A stretch of DNA of 64,000 nucleotides from Nematopogon swammerdamellus (Eukaryota; Arthropoda; Insecta; Lepidoptera; Adelidae), in the NCBI GenBank assembly GCA_946902875.1, contig OX336336.1:3442545-3506544 (forward strand), written 5' to 3'. The translations under genes were made by a program, and so were the position numbers. This document shows, in pieces, positions 10,342 through 20,262 of this stretch. The notes under the pieces are model-generated. The model saw only the letters and a program-made list of their open reading frames with translations, searched no databases and was not told the origin of the DNA. Each line of letters starts with the position of its first letter. Positions within the stretch are counted from its first letter, which is position 1.

Positions 10342-10886
10342 TGGTTGGGCCGATGCGTTGCAAATCAGTCGTGGTGACATTTCACCTAGTCCCTTCCTTG
10401 TCTCTCCAATATGCCTACCTCACCGCCTGAAGAGATGAGCACCGCGCTGCCTGCTCCGCGCTGTCACGCCGCGCTGCGGCCGAGCAGCTGAACGCAGTCA
10501 GTGAGCTCTCGATTCGCTTGGAGTCTGCACACGCGCGAAATTGGTATCGGACCTCTAAAAATATATAATTATTATTCAATCTCCGCCGCTGGACCTACGT
10601 TGTCCATACTAACCCGCTCGCACACAATTCATCGCCGTGAGTGTCATCCATCTCGCAAGGCTGCTGCTGGAGACGATCCTCTTCGCGTGGTGGCCACCCG
10701 CTTCGCCGCGCCGAGGATATCCATCAGGGGGTGAGTCCTGCACAAGTTCCTTTCCTTCCCTGGTGTGGTGTTCACCGCGACTGTAATTTGCAACGCTAGC
10801 CTATATAGGTAAAATTTGTTCGATATTTAGAAAAATACGGAACCCTAAAAAGGGCAAAATTCCAGCGACCTACCGCCGCGTCACCA
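10342..10886 (+). repeat. 5' LTR
   Basis: Starts TGGTTGGGCCGATGCG and ends CCGCCGCGTCACCA. Possible core promoter words are AAAATATATAATTATTATTC near 10556 and CCTATATAGG near 10799. Near its end it holds TACGGAACCCTAAAAA (10836-10851), which is also the 3' end of the GGCCAAGTGCGAG repeat family. Confidence 0.92.
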
Positions 10887-10891
10887 TAAGT

Positions 10892-10909
10892 TGGCCCTTC
10901 GAACCGCGA
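10892..10909 (+). promoter_or_regulatory. Candidate primer-binding site
   Basis: TGGCCCTTCGAACCGCGA lies 5 bases after the LTR and starts with the TGG expected to pair with a tRNA CCA end. I could not match it to a particular tRNA. Confidence 0.45.
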
Positions 10910-11026
10910 TCCCTATTGGTTAGCGATGTAGTAATATTATATTTCGTGTATTATATTCAATTTAAACAATATAAATTAAAATATTCCGCAATTAAAATAA
11001 GTAGGTAGTAAATCCCGCGTATCAAA

Positions 11027-14000
11027 ATGGCTACCGGTGCAGATCGACTCGAAATGGAACGAGAAAAAAGGTTGTACGAGCGTAGGTTAAAGCGCATTGA
11101 AAATAAAATGAAGTGCTACTTCGAGCGCTTACAAGTCATATTTGACAAAATAGTAAATTTAAACCCACAAAATGTGGATATATTTGTTGCAAACGCAGCC
11201 ACCACTGACACTATGCGCCAAGAATTTATGTCGACCTTGGACGAATACAATGAACTGCTTGCGTCAAACCCGGACGCTGCTGAACCCTGCTACAAGTCCA
11301 TGAACGCTTTCGAGGACCTGTACGCTGAAATACGATTCAAATACGACCAAATAATGTCGTCGCGACAAACCGCGCAAACTAATAAAGTGAATGGCAAACT
11401 GTCATTCCGACAGGCGCCAAAATTACCACGGTTAGAGTTGTGTTCGTTCGATGGAGACATACATAATTGGCCTATATTTTTCGAAACTTTCAGAACGGTC
11501 ATTCACGAAAACGCGGATCTGACTGATGGTGAAAAAATCCAATATTTGGTTGGTAGATTGACCGGTCAAGCTCAGAACATGTGTCATGGCTTTATGCCTA
11601 CTGCCGACAATTATCCAGTGTTGTGGGACGCATTGGTGAGAAAATATAACGACAAACGCGTACTGGCCGCTAATTATCTAGATCAGCTACTGAATTTACC
11701 GAGTGTAGGTGAGGCCACAGCCAATAGTTTGGAAAACTTCGTAGATCAATTCTCATCCATTGTGTCCGCCTTGAGACAATTGAAACTGGATAGCTTGGAA
11801 GAGTTCATTTTCATTCACATTGGTAGTAAAAAACTCGGTGTTGAAACTGTCAAACTATTTGAAATGTCACTCCGAGGCGAGAACGCGATGCCTACGTCAT
11901 TAAAGTTCGTTGACTTTGTTCGTGAGCAATCCCGCATTTTACAACGAGCGTATGCGGGTACATGCGCAAATCAGCCGCCTTGCACGCCTTCCCCGCCTTC
12001 CCCGCCTCCGCACCGCGCCGATCAACCGAACACTACCAGTGGTAATAATAATTACCGCCCCGCGGCACAGCCCGCGGTCAGACCTCCATCGCCGCGAAAT
12101 ACGAGTAACAATACTTTCAAGACATTTGTAAGCATACCGGACGATAGATGTGTGTCCTGTGGAGGAATTGATCATTCACAGCTATATCATTGCTCGAAGT
12201 TCAGTGCAATGTCTGCCCGCGATCGCTATAACTTCGTAAAATCCAATAAATTATGTGTGAATTGCCTAAGTAGTAGGCACGCACTGCGCAAATGCAAGTC
12301 GGAGGTGAGATGTCGAGTGTGCTCACACTCGCATCATACATTATTGCATTTCGAATCTAGTAACGATTCACCGCCCTCGCATTCGAATAATTATAGTAGG
12401 TATCGACCGCCCGGCATCGCTGATGCCGCGACCGCCGCCCCCGCCCCCGCTTTCGTCCTCTCACCCGTACCGCTCGCTTCAGCTTCAGGCGATGCGCGCG
12501 CGCCAGCCCTCCCCGCTTTCAGGCCTGCCGCGCCCGCTCCGCTCGTCTCCGCCGCTACCTCCGCCCCCGCTTCGCCGGTCTTCGTTTCGCCCGCCACCGC
12601 CACCGCCGCCGCCGCCGCCGCCTCCGCCTCCGCCACCGCCGCCGCCGCCGCCTCCGCGCCCTTCCGCACCGCTCTCCCCGCTGCTCGCACTGCCGACTCC
12701 GCGACGACAGTAGTAGGACCATCCGTAGGACCATGTCCAATTAATAATATTTCACGCAATAATTGCGTTCTATTAGGCACCGCATTGTGTAACGTAGTCG
12801 ATGTGGCTGGCAATATTCACATCGTACGTGCGCTAGTCGACAGCGCGTCACAAAGGGACTTAATTACGACCGCTTGTTGTGATAGGCTAAACTTAAAATC
12901 AAACCCGCCGCACAATACATTTGTTGCTGGAGTAGGTGACATAGCCAATCCAATCGAAGGAGTCACCTGCTTGACTATCCGCTCCCGCTTGGACGATAAT
13001 ATAAGATTTAAAGTACAACCTTTCGTCGTAAGCCGTATTACTAATAAATTGCCTTCAGCAAAGGTAGATATTTCGCGACTCGAATACCTACACAATTTAC
13101 CCCTTAGTGATTACGGTTACTTTGAACCTGCCGAAATAGATCTAATTCTCGGTGCAGATTTATTCGCTCGCATCTTACGTAGTCAGACTGTCGCTCGTGC
13201 GCCTGGAGAACCGATCGCTATAGATACCTCATTAGGTTATCTAGTACTAGGAGAAGCGCCTGCGCTCCCAGGCCCGACGACGACGTGTAATGTTATTCGC
13301 ACATATTGTAACTTCATTGATTTTAGTGAAGCAAGTGAACCAAGTTTGCCTACTTCGCAACGCAGCATCCCACATCGCGCGACATCATTGCCTGATAAAA
13401 TCACGAAAGAACCGCTTAAATTAAATGAGTTGCCGCGTGTACCGGTCAGCTTGCTCTGTAGTCCGTACCTAGCTATCGATACTAGTCAGTCAGTTCATGC
13501 TGGGGGGCTCGAGTTAGCGAAGTTATCCAGTAATTCGCCGCAGACGATGTCTACAAGTACACCTCCCGCACACCGCGTCTCGGAAGTCGAATTTCAGTCA
13601 GACGACTTTTATACAACTCTCACATCACACTTCGCCTTCAGTGTAGAACCTCGCGAGTGTGCACGACGCAATACTTTGTTCATGATTATCCATCTTTGGA
13701 ATTTGTACACCGCACCTGCAATAACAATACTAAATTTAATAATTAAATCGCTTTATGAAATTAAAATTTATTGGTATAAGTCTCCTTCTAATGGTGTCAT
13801 CTCGCTCGGGCGACGGTTCGTGTTAGTGCTCCTATACCTACAAATTATCGCCGCAAATAAAATTAATTCCCATTGCTTCCATCGAGATGAAAACTCTGCC
13901 GATTACCTGTCTAGTAGCTTAACTCCTGCGCAGCTGATCGAGCAGCCGCTGTTGCTTGGTGAGGCGATCGCCACCCACCGGTCTGTGGAACAATGGCCGG

Positions 14001-14482
14001 CCAATACATTTGAACCGCCGCCGCCGCCGTTCTCACTCGCTTCACGAGTCTTCTCTTTCACAAATCTTGTTAGAATGGTAATTTACATTTTTAACCTTAT
14101 TAATTTGTCCAGTAAATTTAAAATATTGCACTTACAGTATGCCAAGGTCGTTCTTCTAATGGCTCTGCAGAATTTTCTCTATTCTGACGAATTTAAATTC
14201 GCACTTATTAGTCATAATGTAACACCCGCATTTCCAAAGTCAAATGTCTTTAATGAAAATGGAATCTTGATAGTCGAGGGTAGCTTGAGTAAGGTTAATT
14301 TGCTGAACGATAGGCTCCTCCCCTATCAATTCAGGTACTATTATCACCGCTGCAAATACCTGATACTGTATTTGCTCACCGGAAGTCACGGCGTTCGTGA
14401 GTTCGTGAATGGCCGGACTGAGTCCGGAAAATGTAGGCGCATAGCGCACAGTGGTGAATATTTTCACACTGTCTTGTCATAA
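11027..14482 (+). CDS. BEL/Pao Gag-protease polyprotein lacking reverse transcriptase (1151 aa)
   Basis: Residues about 135-290 look like the retroelement Gag domain DUF1759 (LELCSFDGDIHNWPIFFETF, LVGRLTGQAQNMC). Zinc-binding motifs follow: C-x2-C-x4-H-x5-C from Cys375 and a classic C-x2-C-x4-H-x4-C knuckle from Cys410. Residues 465-560 are Ala/Pro-rich, encoded by GCC-type repeats. A DUF1758-like aspartic protease follows, with DSAS at about 604 and EIDLILGADLF. The frame then jumps from a SEVEFQSDDFY segment, normally just before the reverse transcriptase, to HRDENSADYLSS (about 950), the end of the RNase H region. Next come the linker and NVFNENGILIVEGSLS (about 1073), the start of integrase. 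The YxDD region, most of RNase H and the integrase core are absent, yet no stop or frameshift is seen. Full BEL polyproteins are commonly around 1700 residues. Confidence 0.88.
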   Translation: MATGADRLEMEREKRLYERRLKRIENKMKCYFERLQVIFDKIVNLNPQNVDIFVANAATTDTMRQEFMSTLDEYNELLASNPDAAEPCYKSMNAFEDLYAEIRFKYDQIMSSRQTAQTNKVNGKLSFRQAPKLPRLELCSFDGDIHNWPIFFETFRTVIHENADLTDGEKIQYLVGRLTGQAQNMCHGFMPTADNYPVLWDALVRKYNDKRVLAANYLDQLLNLPSVGEATANSLENFVDQFSSIVSALRQLKLDSLEEFIFIHIGSKKLGVETVKLFEMSLRGENAMPTSLKFVDFVREQSRILQRAYAGTCANQPPCTPSPPSPPPHRADQPNTTSGNNNYRPAAQPAVRPPSPRNTSNNTFKTFVSIPDDRCVSCGGIDHSQLYHCSKFSAMSARDRYNFVKSNKLCVNCLSSRHALRKCKSEVRCRVCSHSHHTLLHFESSNDSPPSHSNNYSRYRPPGIADAATAAPAPAFVLSPVPLASASGDARAPALPAFRPAAPAPLVSAATSAPASPVFVSPATATAAAAAASASATAAAAASAPFRTALPAARTADSATTVVGPSVGPCPINNISRNNCVLLGTALCNVVDVAGNIHIVRALVDSASQRDLITTACCDRLNLKSNPPHNTFVAGVGDIANPIEGVTCLTIRSRLDDNIRFKVQPFVVSRITNKLPSAKVDISRLEYLHNLPLSDYGYFEPAEIDLILGADLFARILRSQTVARAPGEPIAIDTSLGYLVLGEAPALPGPTTTCNVIRTYCNFIDFSEASEPSLPTSQRSIPHRATSLPDKITKEPLKLNELPRVPVSLLCSPYLAIDTSQSVHAGGLELAKLSSNSPQTMSTSTPPAHRVSEVEFQSDDFYTTLTSHFAFSVEPRECARRNTLFMIIHLWNLYTAPAITILNLIIKSLYEIKIYWYKSPSNGVISLGRRFVLVLLYLQIIAANKINSHCFHRDENSADYLSSSLTPAQLIEQPLLLGEAIATHRSVEQWPANTFEPPPPPFSLASRVFSFTNLVRMVIYIFNLINLSSKFKILHLQYAKVVLLMALQNFLYSDEFKFALISHNVTPAFPKSNVFNENGILIVEGSLSKVNLLNDRLLPYQFRYYYHRCKYLILYLLTGSHGVREFVNGRTESGKCRRIAHSGEYFHTVLS

Positions 14483-14711
14483 CTTTTCGCAAATTATACA
14501 GTCCACTAACTTTTATTTTTATATTTTTTTTCTTGTTAATTCGCATTATTGTTTATCCGCTACCTACATCGATAAAATGGTTTATATTATTCGCATTACT
14601 TAACATACGCTCGCACAATCTTTGGTAGGTATTTTCTAAGCAATATATTTTTCCGCTTTTTTTTCTTTATTATATTTTTGAAAGGACTTGGTCCTGTCAA
14701 GCTGGGGGGCA
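14483..14711 (+). other. 3' untranslated part and polypurine tract of the BEL element
   Basis: T-rich non-coding sequence ending in AGCTGGGGGGCA (14700-14711) directly before the 3' LTR, a fitting plus-strand primer tract. Confidence 0.7.
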
Positions 14712-15256
14712 TGGTTGGGCCGATGCGTTGCAAATCAGTCGTGGTGACATTTCACCTAGTCCCTTCCTTGTCTCTCCAATATGCCTACCTCACCGCCTGA
14801 AGAGATGAGCACCGCGCTGCCTGCTCCGCGCTGTCACGCCGCGCTGCGGCCGAGCAGCTGAACGCAGTCAGTGAGCTCTCGATTCGCTTGGAGTCTGCAC
14901 ACGCGCGAAATTGGTATCGGACCTCTAAAAATATATAATTATTATTCAATCTCCGCCGCTGGACCTACGTTGTCCATACTAACCCGCTCGCACACAATTC
15001 ATCGCCGTGAGTGTCATCCATCTCGCAAGGCTGCTGCTGGAGACGATCCTCTTCGCGTGGTGGCCACCCGCTTCGCCGCGCCGAGGATATCCATCAGGGG
15101 GTGAGTCCTGCACAAGTTCCTTTCCTTCCCTGGTGTGGTGTTCACCGCGACTGTAATTTGCAACGCTAGCCTATATAGGTAAAATTTGTTCGATATTTAG
15201 AAAAATACGGAACCCTAAAAAGGGCAAAATTCCAGCGACCTACCGCCGCGTCACCA
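14712..15256 (+). repeat. 3' LTR
   Basis: Same length and, by eye, the same sequence as the 5' LTR, which argues for very recent insertion. The following GCCCG is the second target-duplication copy. Confidence 0.92.
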
Positions 15257-15339
15257 GCCCGTAGGCGCCGATGGACCACATCTCTGCGTTAGTCTGGCGC
15301 GCACCATAATACGAGTATGTCGTGCATCCCATAAAAAAA

Positions 15340-15472
15340 ACGCGAGCCTTCCATAATGTGTCTAACGACGCCCATGGACATTCGGTCGAATGAGGGGGTT
15401 GCGAATGCGATGCTGCCGGCCCGACAGGTACCTATTCACGCCCCTCTTGAAGAACCCGAGACTGTAATTATC
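15340..15472 (-). pseudogene. LINE reverse transcriptase C-terminus (WNALP/FKxxV family)
   Basis: On the minus strand: YSLGFFKRGVNRYLSGRQHR, then RNPLIRPNVHGRR and a stop. It is only the last 45 or so codons, opposite in orientation to the fragment hit by the BEL element. Confidence 0.7.
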
Positions 15473-15493
15473 ATAAATTACCTTACCAGATAA

Positions 15494-15851
15494 TCTCTAC
15501 TTCTTATATAGGGGAACGTCTGTCTGTATGTACCTATGTTTTAGGTAAACTCTGGAACCACTGACCAGATTTTATGCGGTGGGTATCAATTTAAAAAGTA
15601 GTTCTTGAGGCTTACTATATGCTATATACCATCACGCTAATTACTAATAGGGCTTAGCAGTATCAAAGAAAGAATAGTATGGTATGAACTGAAATTGGTG
15701 TCGACAGATCAGGGGGTGGGAGGAAAGGAGGCGAGGGGGAAAGAGGGAGAGCGAGGGAGGGAGAGAGAGAATATAATAGAAGCGATCGTTTATTATCAAA
15801 TTTGGCTATTAAATCGAGTCCACCGCGAGCGAAGCCGCGTGCGAAAGCTAA
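15494..15851 (+). mobile_element. Non-autonomous Helitron
   Basis: Starts TCTCTACTTCTTATATAGG after an A and ends GCGAGCGAAGCCGCGTGCGA then AAGCTAA before a T. This fits Helitron rules: TC start, CTRR end, insertion between A and T, no target duplication. The middle has GGAACCACTGACCAGATTTT and a purine-rich (GA/GGGA) block. No coding capacity. Confidence 0.7.
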
Positions 15852-15925
15852 TCAGAAATAGAACTTGAATACTCAATCTATGGACTAAATGTCCAAGGCT
15901 CTACCAACTGATATGGTTTGAATGT

Positions 15926-15982
15926 CATAGGCTGACATCACGGATGTAGTAGGTGCTGTAGCCAACCGTGTCAGTTTCCATC
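15926..15982 (+). mobile_element. SINE-A tail fragment
   Basis: Only GGCTGACATCACGGATGTAG through GTGTCAGTTTCCAT is left. Confidence 0.8.
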
Positions 15983-15989
15983 CAACAAA

Positions 15990-16924
15990 ACGAAAATGTC
16001 AGCCCGCACCATGCCGCATTTCAAACGACATTGAGAAACATGAACTTATTGAAACAATTCGTCTACGTTAATTTTAGTTCTTAATTGTGTTTTTTTTTTT
16101 TAATTAAAGTTGTTTTTTTATATTTGCCCTAAAGTTAACAAGATACTCGCGTAATGTTATTTCTAAAAATACAATCACAAAAATTCCACGAGAAGAAAGA
16201 TAATTTCACTCAGAATATTTTATCTTGTAAGAATCTTAAAGGGAGCAAAATAAACTTTCACATATTTCTTTATCTTCCACTTCAGATTCCGAGCTTAAGG
16301 GCCTATTACGAATATCTAGTGTGTATTTGTAAGAGATTATCATTCTTTGTAAAAGAAAATTTCAACTCATACCTTTCGTGGAGCTCTAAGTAATATCAAC
16401 ACAAAGAAATGTTTAGCACAAAGTATGTGAATTTAATAAAATTCAAAGAACAATGAGACCGACTTAAATTGTACTGTACGTAAACATTCAATGAACAGTG
16501 AATGTCTTAAGGCGCAAATAAGAATCTAAAGGTCAACTTTCAACGAAATTGTTGAGCTATTGGTAAAGATAAAAAATCTGTAAAAAAAATATGTTATGTA
16601 TTAGTCTTTAATTAACAAATATATATAAAAATATGTATATATTACTACAATGGAAAGGTGTTAATTTTATCTAAAAAAAAAAAATTACGAAAAGTACGAA
16701 AATTTTACTTTTGTTGTAATTAGGACAGCCCAATCTACGTACATATTATATTTTATTTGATGTTTTTTTTATATTCAAAGTAATGATTCAATAAAGCTTA
16801 ATGAACTTCGTGACATCAACAAATAAAAAATTCAATACTTTCGTTTTAAAAAACCATTTTTAACTATGCCGTCGTATATTCAATCTAGACAAAGAAATGA
16901 CAGGTACTGTCCTTATTACAAAGA
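15990..16924. other. AT-rich intergenic, no gene seen
   Basis: Long AT-rich stretch with poly-A and poly-T runs. A 79-codon frame at 16154 has no recognisable feature and is not called. Confidence 0.5.
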
Positions 16925-17475
16925 ATAAAAAATAGGTAAAAAAACTTTTAAGTTAAACGGTTTTATTAAAAATAAAAAACTAGAAAAAAAACAGCTGTAC
17001 AAAAAACTAGAAAATAATAAGGACACAAGCCTGGGCCTTCTTAAGATTTTACGTCTGGGTAAGAAATCGTGCAATACTAGCGTGCTGTCTTCTCATGTCG
17101 GATGCCAAAGGGCACATTGTGTCGCTGCGTCAGCAGAATAAGTAATAAATTGAGACTTTTAACAGACTAATATAAAAACGTGGGGCGCATGTTATTTATT
17201 ACGCATATTATACGCCCCACGTTTTTATATTAGTCTGTTAAAAGTCTCAATTTATTACTTATTCCGCTGACGCAGCGACACAATGTGCCCTTTGGCATCC
17301 GACATGAGAAGACAGCACGCTAGTATTGCACGATTTCTTACCCAGACGTAAAATCTTAAGAAGGCCCAGGCTTGTGTCCTTATTATTTTCTAGTTTTTTG
17401 TACAGCTGTTTTTTTTCTAGTTTTTTATTTTTAATAAAACCGTTTAACTTAAAAGTTTTTTTACCTATTTTTTTA
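16925..17475. repeat. Near-perfect long inverted repeat (263-bp arms, 25-base loop)
   Basis: Left arm 16925-17187 and right arm 17213-17475 mirror each other with only a couple of differences, for example GCAGAATAAG against GCGGAATAAG and one A-run length change. The loop is CATGTTATTTATTACGCATA plus five bases. The arms have no obvious coding. It lies just beyond the stop of the helicase fragment. The arm-end word AATAAAACCGTTTAA recurs near 19853 beyond the minisatellite. Confidence 0.9.
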
Positions 17476-17512
17476 TTTACTCGTTTTTAGTTTGATTTTT
17501 GGCTCGTATCAT

Positions 17513-17885
17513 TCATTACGTAAACTCGTCATCCTTTCCAACTCTCTCATTGCATCTTTGTTACTCGGTTTCTTATCTGTCAATTACTCACAATCAAGCT
17601 CCTCAATACATAACCCTTCTAAAGACTTTACGCGACTCAATGCAACATACGCTTGACCCTCCTCAAATAGTCTGGAGCCCAAATACACGACAGCACGGTC
17701 AACAGTACTGCCCTGAATTTTATGGACAGTGGAGGCCCATGACAAAATTATCGGTAACATCCGTCTCTCAGCTGTTCCATAATTAAACTTTGCTGGAAAC
17801 TGTATGGCTTTAGGATGGATAAGGTGTCCGCCGTCTCTTTCAAAATCAATTTGAACAGATGGTATGTCTGTTTCATACTTTTGCG
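17513..17885 (-). pseudogene. PIF1-type helicase, C-terminal end (Helitron-like relic)
   Basis: The minus strand reads [17 protein letters not shown], then [20 protein letters not shown] (helicase motif V region), then [20 protein letters not shown] (motif VI region) and [14 protein letters not shown] at about 17584 interrupts it, but the same frame continues LTDKKPSNKDAMRELERMTS to a TGA at 17513, so the TAA likely replaced a lysine codon. ATPase motifs I-IV are absent. On its upstream side the frame runs straight into the 130-bp minisatellite. PIF1-like helicases of this kind belong to Helitrons and relatives; the Rep part is not here, so the exact element is not certain. Confidence 0.75.
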
Positions 17886-19704
17886 TTCGACAAGTATCTG
17901 ACACTCGTCCAAACAAACCAAATGAGCCCAAACTCGAGGGGGTTACTAGTAACGGTTGAAGAGTTCCACTGTACACCTCCTGACTCCATCATCAGACCCT
18001 CGTCACCAAGTGTATTGGTAAAAGTAAGGGACACTCGTCCAAACCAACCCTATGAGCCCAAACTCGAGGGGGTTACTAGTAACGGTTGAAGAGTTCCACG
18101 GTACACCTCCTGACTCCATCATCAGACCCTCGTCACCAAGTGTATTGGTAGAAGTAAGGGACACTCGTCCAAACCAACCATATGAGCCCAAACTCGAGGA
18201 AGTTACTAGTAACCGTTGAAGAGTTCCACTGTACACCTCCTTACTCCATCATCAGACCCTCGTCACCAAGTGTATTGGTAGAAGTATGGGACACTCGTCC
18301 AAACCAACCAAATGAGCCCAAACTCGAGGGGGTTACTAGTAACGGTTGAAGAGTTCCACTGTACACCTCCTGACTCCATCATCAGACCCTCGTCATCAAG
18401 TGTATTGGTAGAAGTATGGGACACTCGTCCAAACCAACCATATGAGCCCAAACTCGAGGGGGTTAATAGTAACGGTTGAAGAGTTCCACTGTAGACCTCC
18501 TGCCTCCATCATCAGACCCTTGTCACCAAGTGTATTGGTTAGAAGTATGGGACACTCGTCCAAACCAACCAAATGAGCCCAAATTCGAGGGGGTTACTAG
18601 TAACGGTTGAACAGTTCCACTGTACACCTCCTGACTCCATCATCATACCCTCGTCACCAAGTATATTGGTAGAACTATGGGACACTCGTCCAAACCAATC
18701 AAATGAGCCCAAACTCGAGGGGGTTACTAGTAACGGTTGAAGAGTTCCACTGTACACCTCCTGACTCCATCATCAGACCCTCGTCACCAAGTGTATTGGT
18801 AGTAGTATGGGACACTCGTCCAAACCAACCATATGAGCCCAAACTTGAGGGGGTTACTAGTAACGGTTGAAGAGTTCCCCGTCCACCTCCTGACTCCATC
18901 ATCAGACTCTCGTCACCAAGTGTATTGGTAGAAGTATGGGACACTCGTCCAAACCAGCCAAATGAGCCCAAACTCGAGGGGGTTACTAGTAACGGTTGAA
19001 GAGTTCCACTGTACACCTCCTGACTCCATCATCAGACCCTCGTCACCAAGTGTATTGGTAGTAGTATGGGACTTTCGTCCAAACCAACCATATGAGCCCA
19101 AACTTGAGGGGGTTACTAGTAACGGTTGAAGAGTTCCCCGTCCACCTCCTGACTCCATCATCAGACTCTCGTCACCAAGTGTATTGTTAGAAGTATGGGA
19201 CACTCGTCCAAACCAGCCAAATGAGCCCAAACTCGAGGGGGTTACTAGTAACGGTTGAAGAGTTCCACTGTACACCTCCTGGCCCCATCATCAGACTCTC
19301 GTCACCAAGTGTATTGGTAGAAGTATGGGACACTCGTCCAAACCAACCAAATGAGCCCAAACTCGAGGGGGTTACTAGTAACGGTTGAAGAGTTCCACTG
19401 TACACCTCCTGACTCCATCATCAGACCCTCGTCACCAAGTGTATTGGTAGAAGTATGGGACACTCTTCCAAACCAACCATATGCGCCCAAACTCGAGGGG
19501 GTTACTAGTAACGGTTGAAGAGTTCCACTGTCCACCTCCTGACTCCATCATCAGACCCTCGTCACCAAGTGTATTGGTAGAAGTATGGAACACTCGTCCA
19601 AACCAACCATATGAGCCCAAACTCGAGGGGGTTACTAGTAACGGTTGAAGAGTTCCACTGTCCTCCTCCTGACTCCATCATCAGACCCTCGTTACCAAGT
19701 TGAA
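17886..19704. repeat. 130-bp minisatellite, 14 copies
   Basis: The word GGTTACTAGTAACGGTTGAA (or close) recurs at 17941, 18071, 18201, 18331, 18461, 18592, 18722, 18852, 18981, 19111, 19240, 19370, 19500 and 19630, spacing 129-131. Units also share CACTCGTCCAAACCAACC and CCTGACTCCATCATCAGACC. Each contains the palindrome ACTAGT inside GTTACTAGTAAC. 130 is not a multiple of 3, so the many minus-strand frames here are by-products. The first unit is contiguous with the helicase frame. Confidence 0.95.
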
Positions 19705-20038
19705 ATTATCATAATATTGTATTGTCACGAGAACTCAATGTGTGTGGAAAGTTTCATAAAAATCGGTTCAGTAGAAGTAGTTGAAAAAGTTGTCGCAAGA
19801 TTTTAAACAAAGATAGTAACAAACAAACAAACAAATATACGGAGTCAAGCTAAATAAAACCGTTTAATAATCGTTTAATAAAATCGATCATGGTTTAGGG
19901 ACTGGGAAAACGTAAGCCCCGAAAGACGATTTTGTATTGAGAAAAATAACCTCTCACGTGACTAAACTCTGTCAGTCTGATGTGAATGGTAGGTAATTCA
20001 AGTGTACTTGTGCCTACAGTCAGTTTGACCTCATACCC
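19705..20038. repeat. Helitron-like flank and CCGAAAGACGATTTTGTAT motif
   Basis: AAAGTTTCATAAAAATCGGT is a common inner motif of lepidopteran non-autonomous elements. CCGAAAGACGATTTTGTAT also occurs at 22275 and 36055. No gene. Confidence 0.45.
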
Positions 20039-20091
20039 AAAGAGTTTGTATTACGTCGCTGAGGAGCGCAGCGACGTAATACAAACTCTTT
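20039..20091. repeat. Perfect 23-bp-arm hairpin
   Basis: AAAGAGTTTGTATTACGTCG plus CTG, then the loop AGGAGCG, then the exact complement. Confidence 0.9.
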
Positions 20092-20170
20092 GCTCATACC
20101 TATATTATTACTTCGTTACAAGTTCGTTACGTTCGTCATAAACATTAACATATTTATATATTACTAACGT

Positions 20171-20262
20171 AAGGACTATTGATGGAATATTGCATTCATC
20201 TTGGGAGGGTTCCCCTGAGTACCTACTTTAAGCCTTGTATTCTATTCAGCGACAATATTTAT
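20171..20262 (+). pseudogene. LINE reverse transcriptase fragment (MEYCSHLW region)
   Basis: Nearly the same DNA as 57545-57635: GATGGAATATTGC, TTGGGAGGGTTCCCCTGAGT, GATTCTATTC-type end. It is a frameshifted trace only. Confidence 0.6.

Larger units (their letters stand above)
10342..15256 (+). mobile_element. BEL/Pao LTR retrotransposon, non-autonomous, young
   Basis: The 4915-bp element has two 545-bp LTRs that start TG and end CA. Reading them side by side I saw no difference, and both carry the same 77-codon shadow frame. GCCCG at 10337-10341 and 15257-15261 is a perfect 5-bp target duplication, as usual for BEL/Pao. One long frame lies between, with Gag, zinc-knuckle and DUF1758-type protease features but no reverse transcriptase active site and only the start of integrase. 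It must have been copied by enzymes supplied elsewhere, or been deleted during its last copying cycle. Confidence 0.9.

Noticed and set aside
10501..10734. 77-codon frame present twice (also 14871-15104)
   Set aside because: Located entirely within the LTRs, no start context or domain; identical only because the LTRs are identical.
12391..12813. 140-codon Ala/Glu-rich minus-strand frame and the Pro-rich and Arg-rich frames beside it
   Set aside because: Shadows of the GCC-repeat part of the BEL Gag frame.
13680..14180. Envelope-like or membrane protein in the BEL frame because of hydrophobic stretches
   Set aside because: The stretches fall in the region corresponding to the usual RNase H to integrase linker; no signal peptide or envelope pattern is visible.
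18003..19620. Series of 60-120-codon minus-strand frames with the same sequence (SLGSFGWFGRVSHTS...)
   Set aside because: They are the 130-bp minisatellite read in three frames; 130 is not divisible by 3 and no frame continues through the array.
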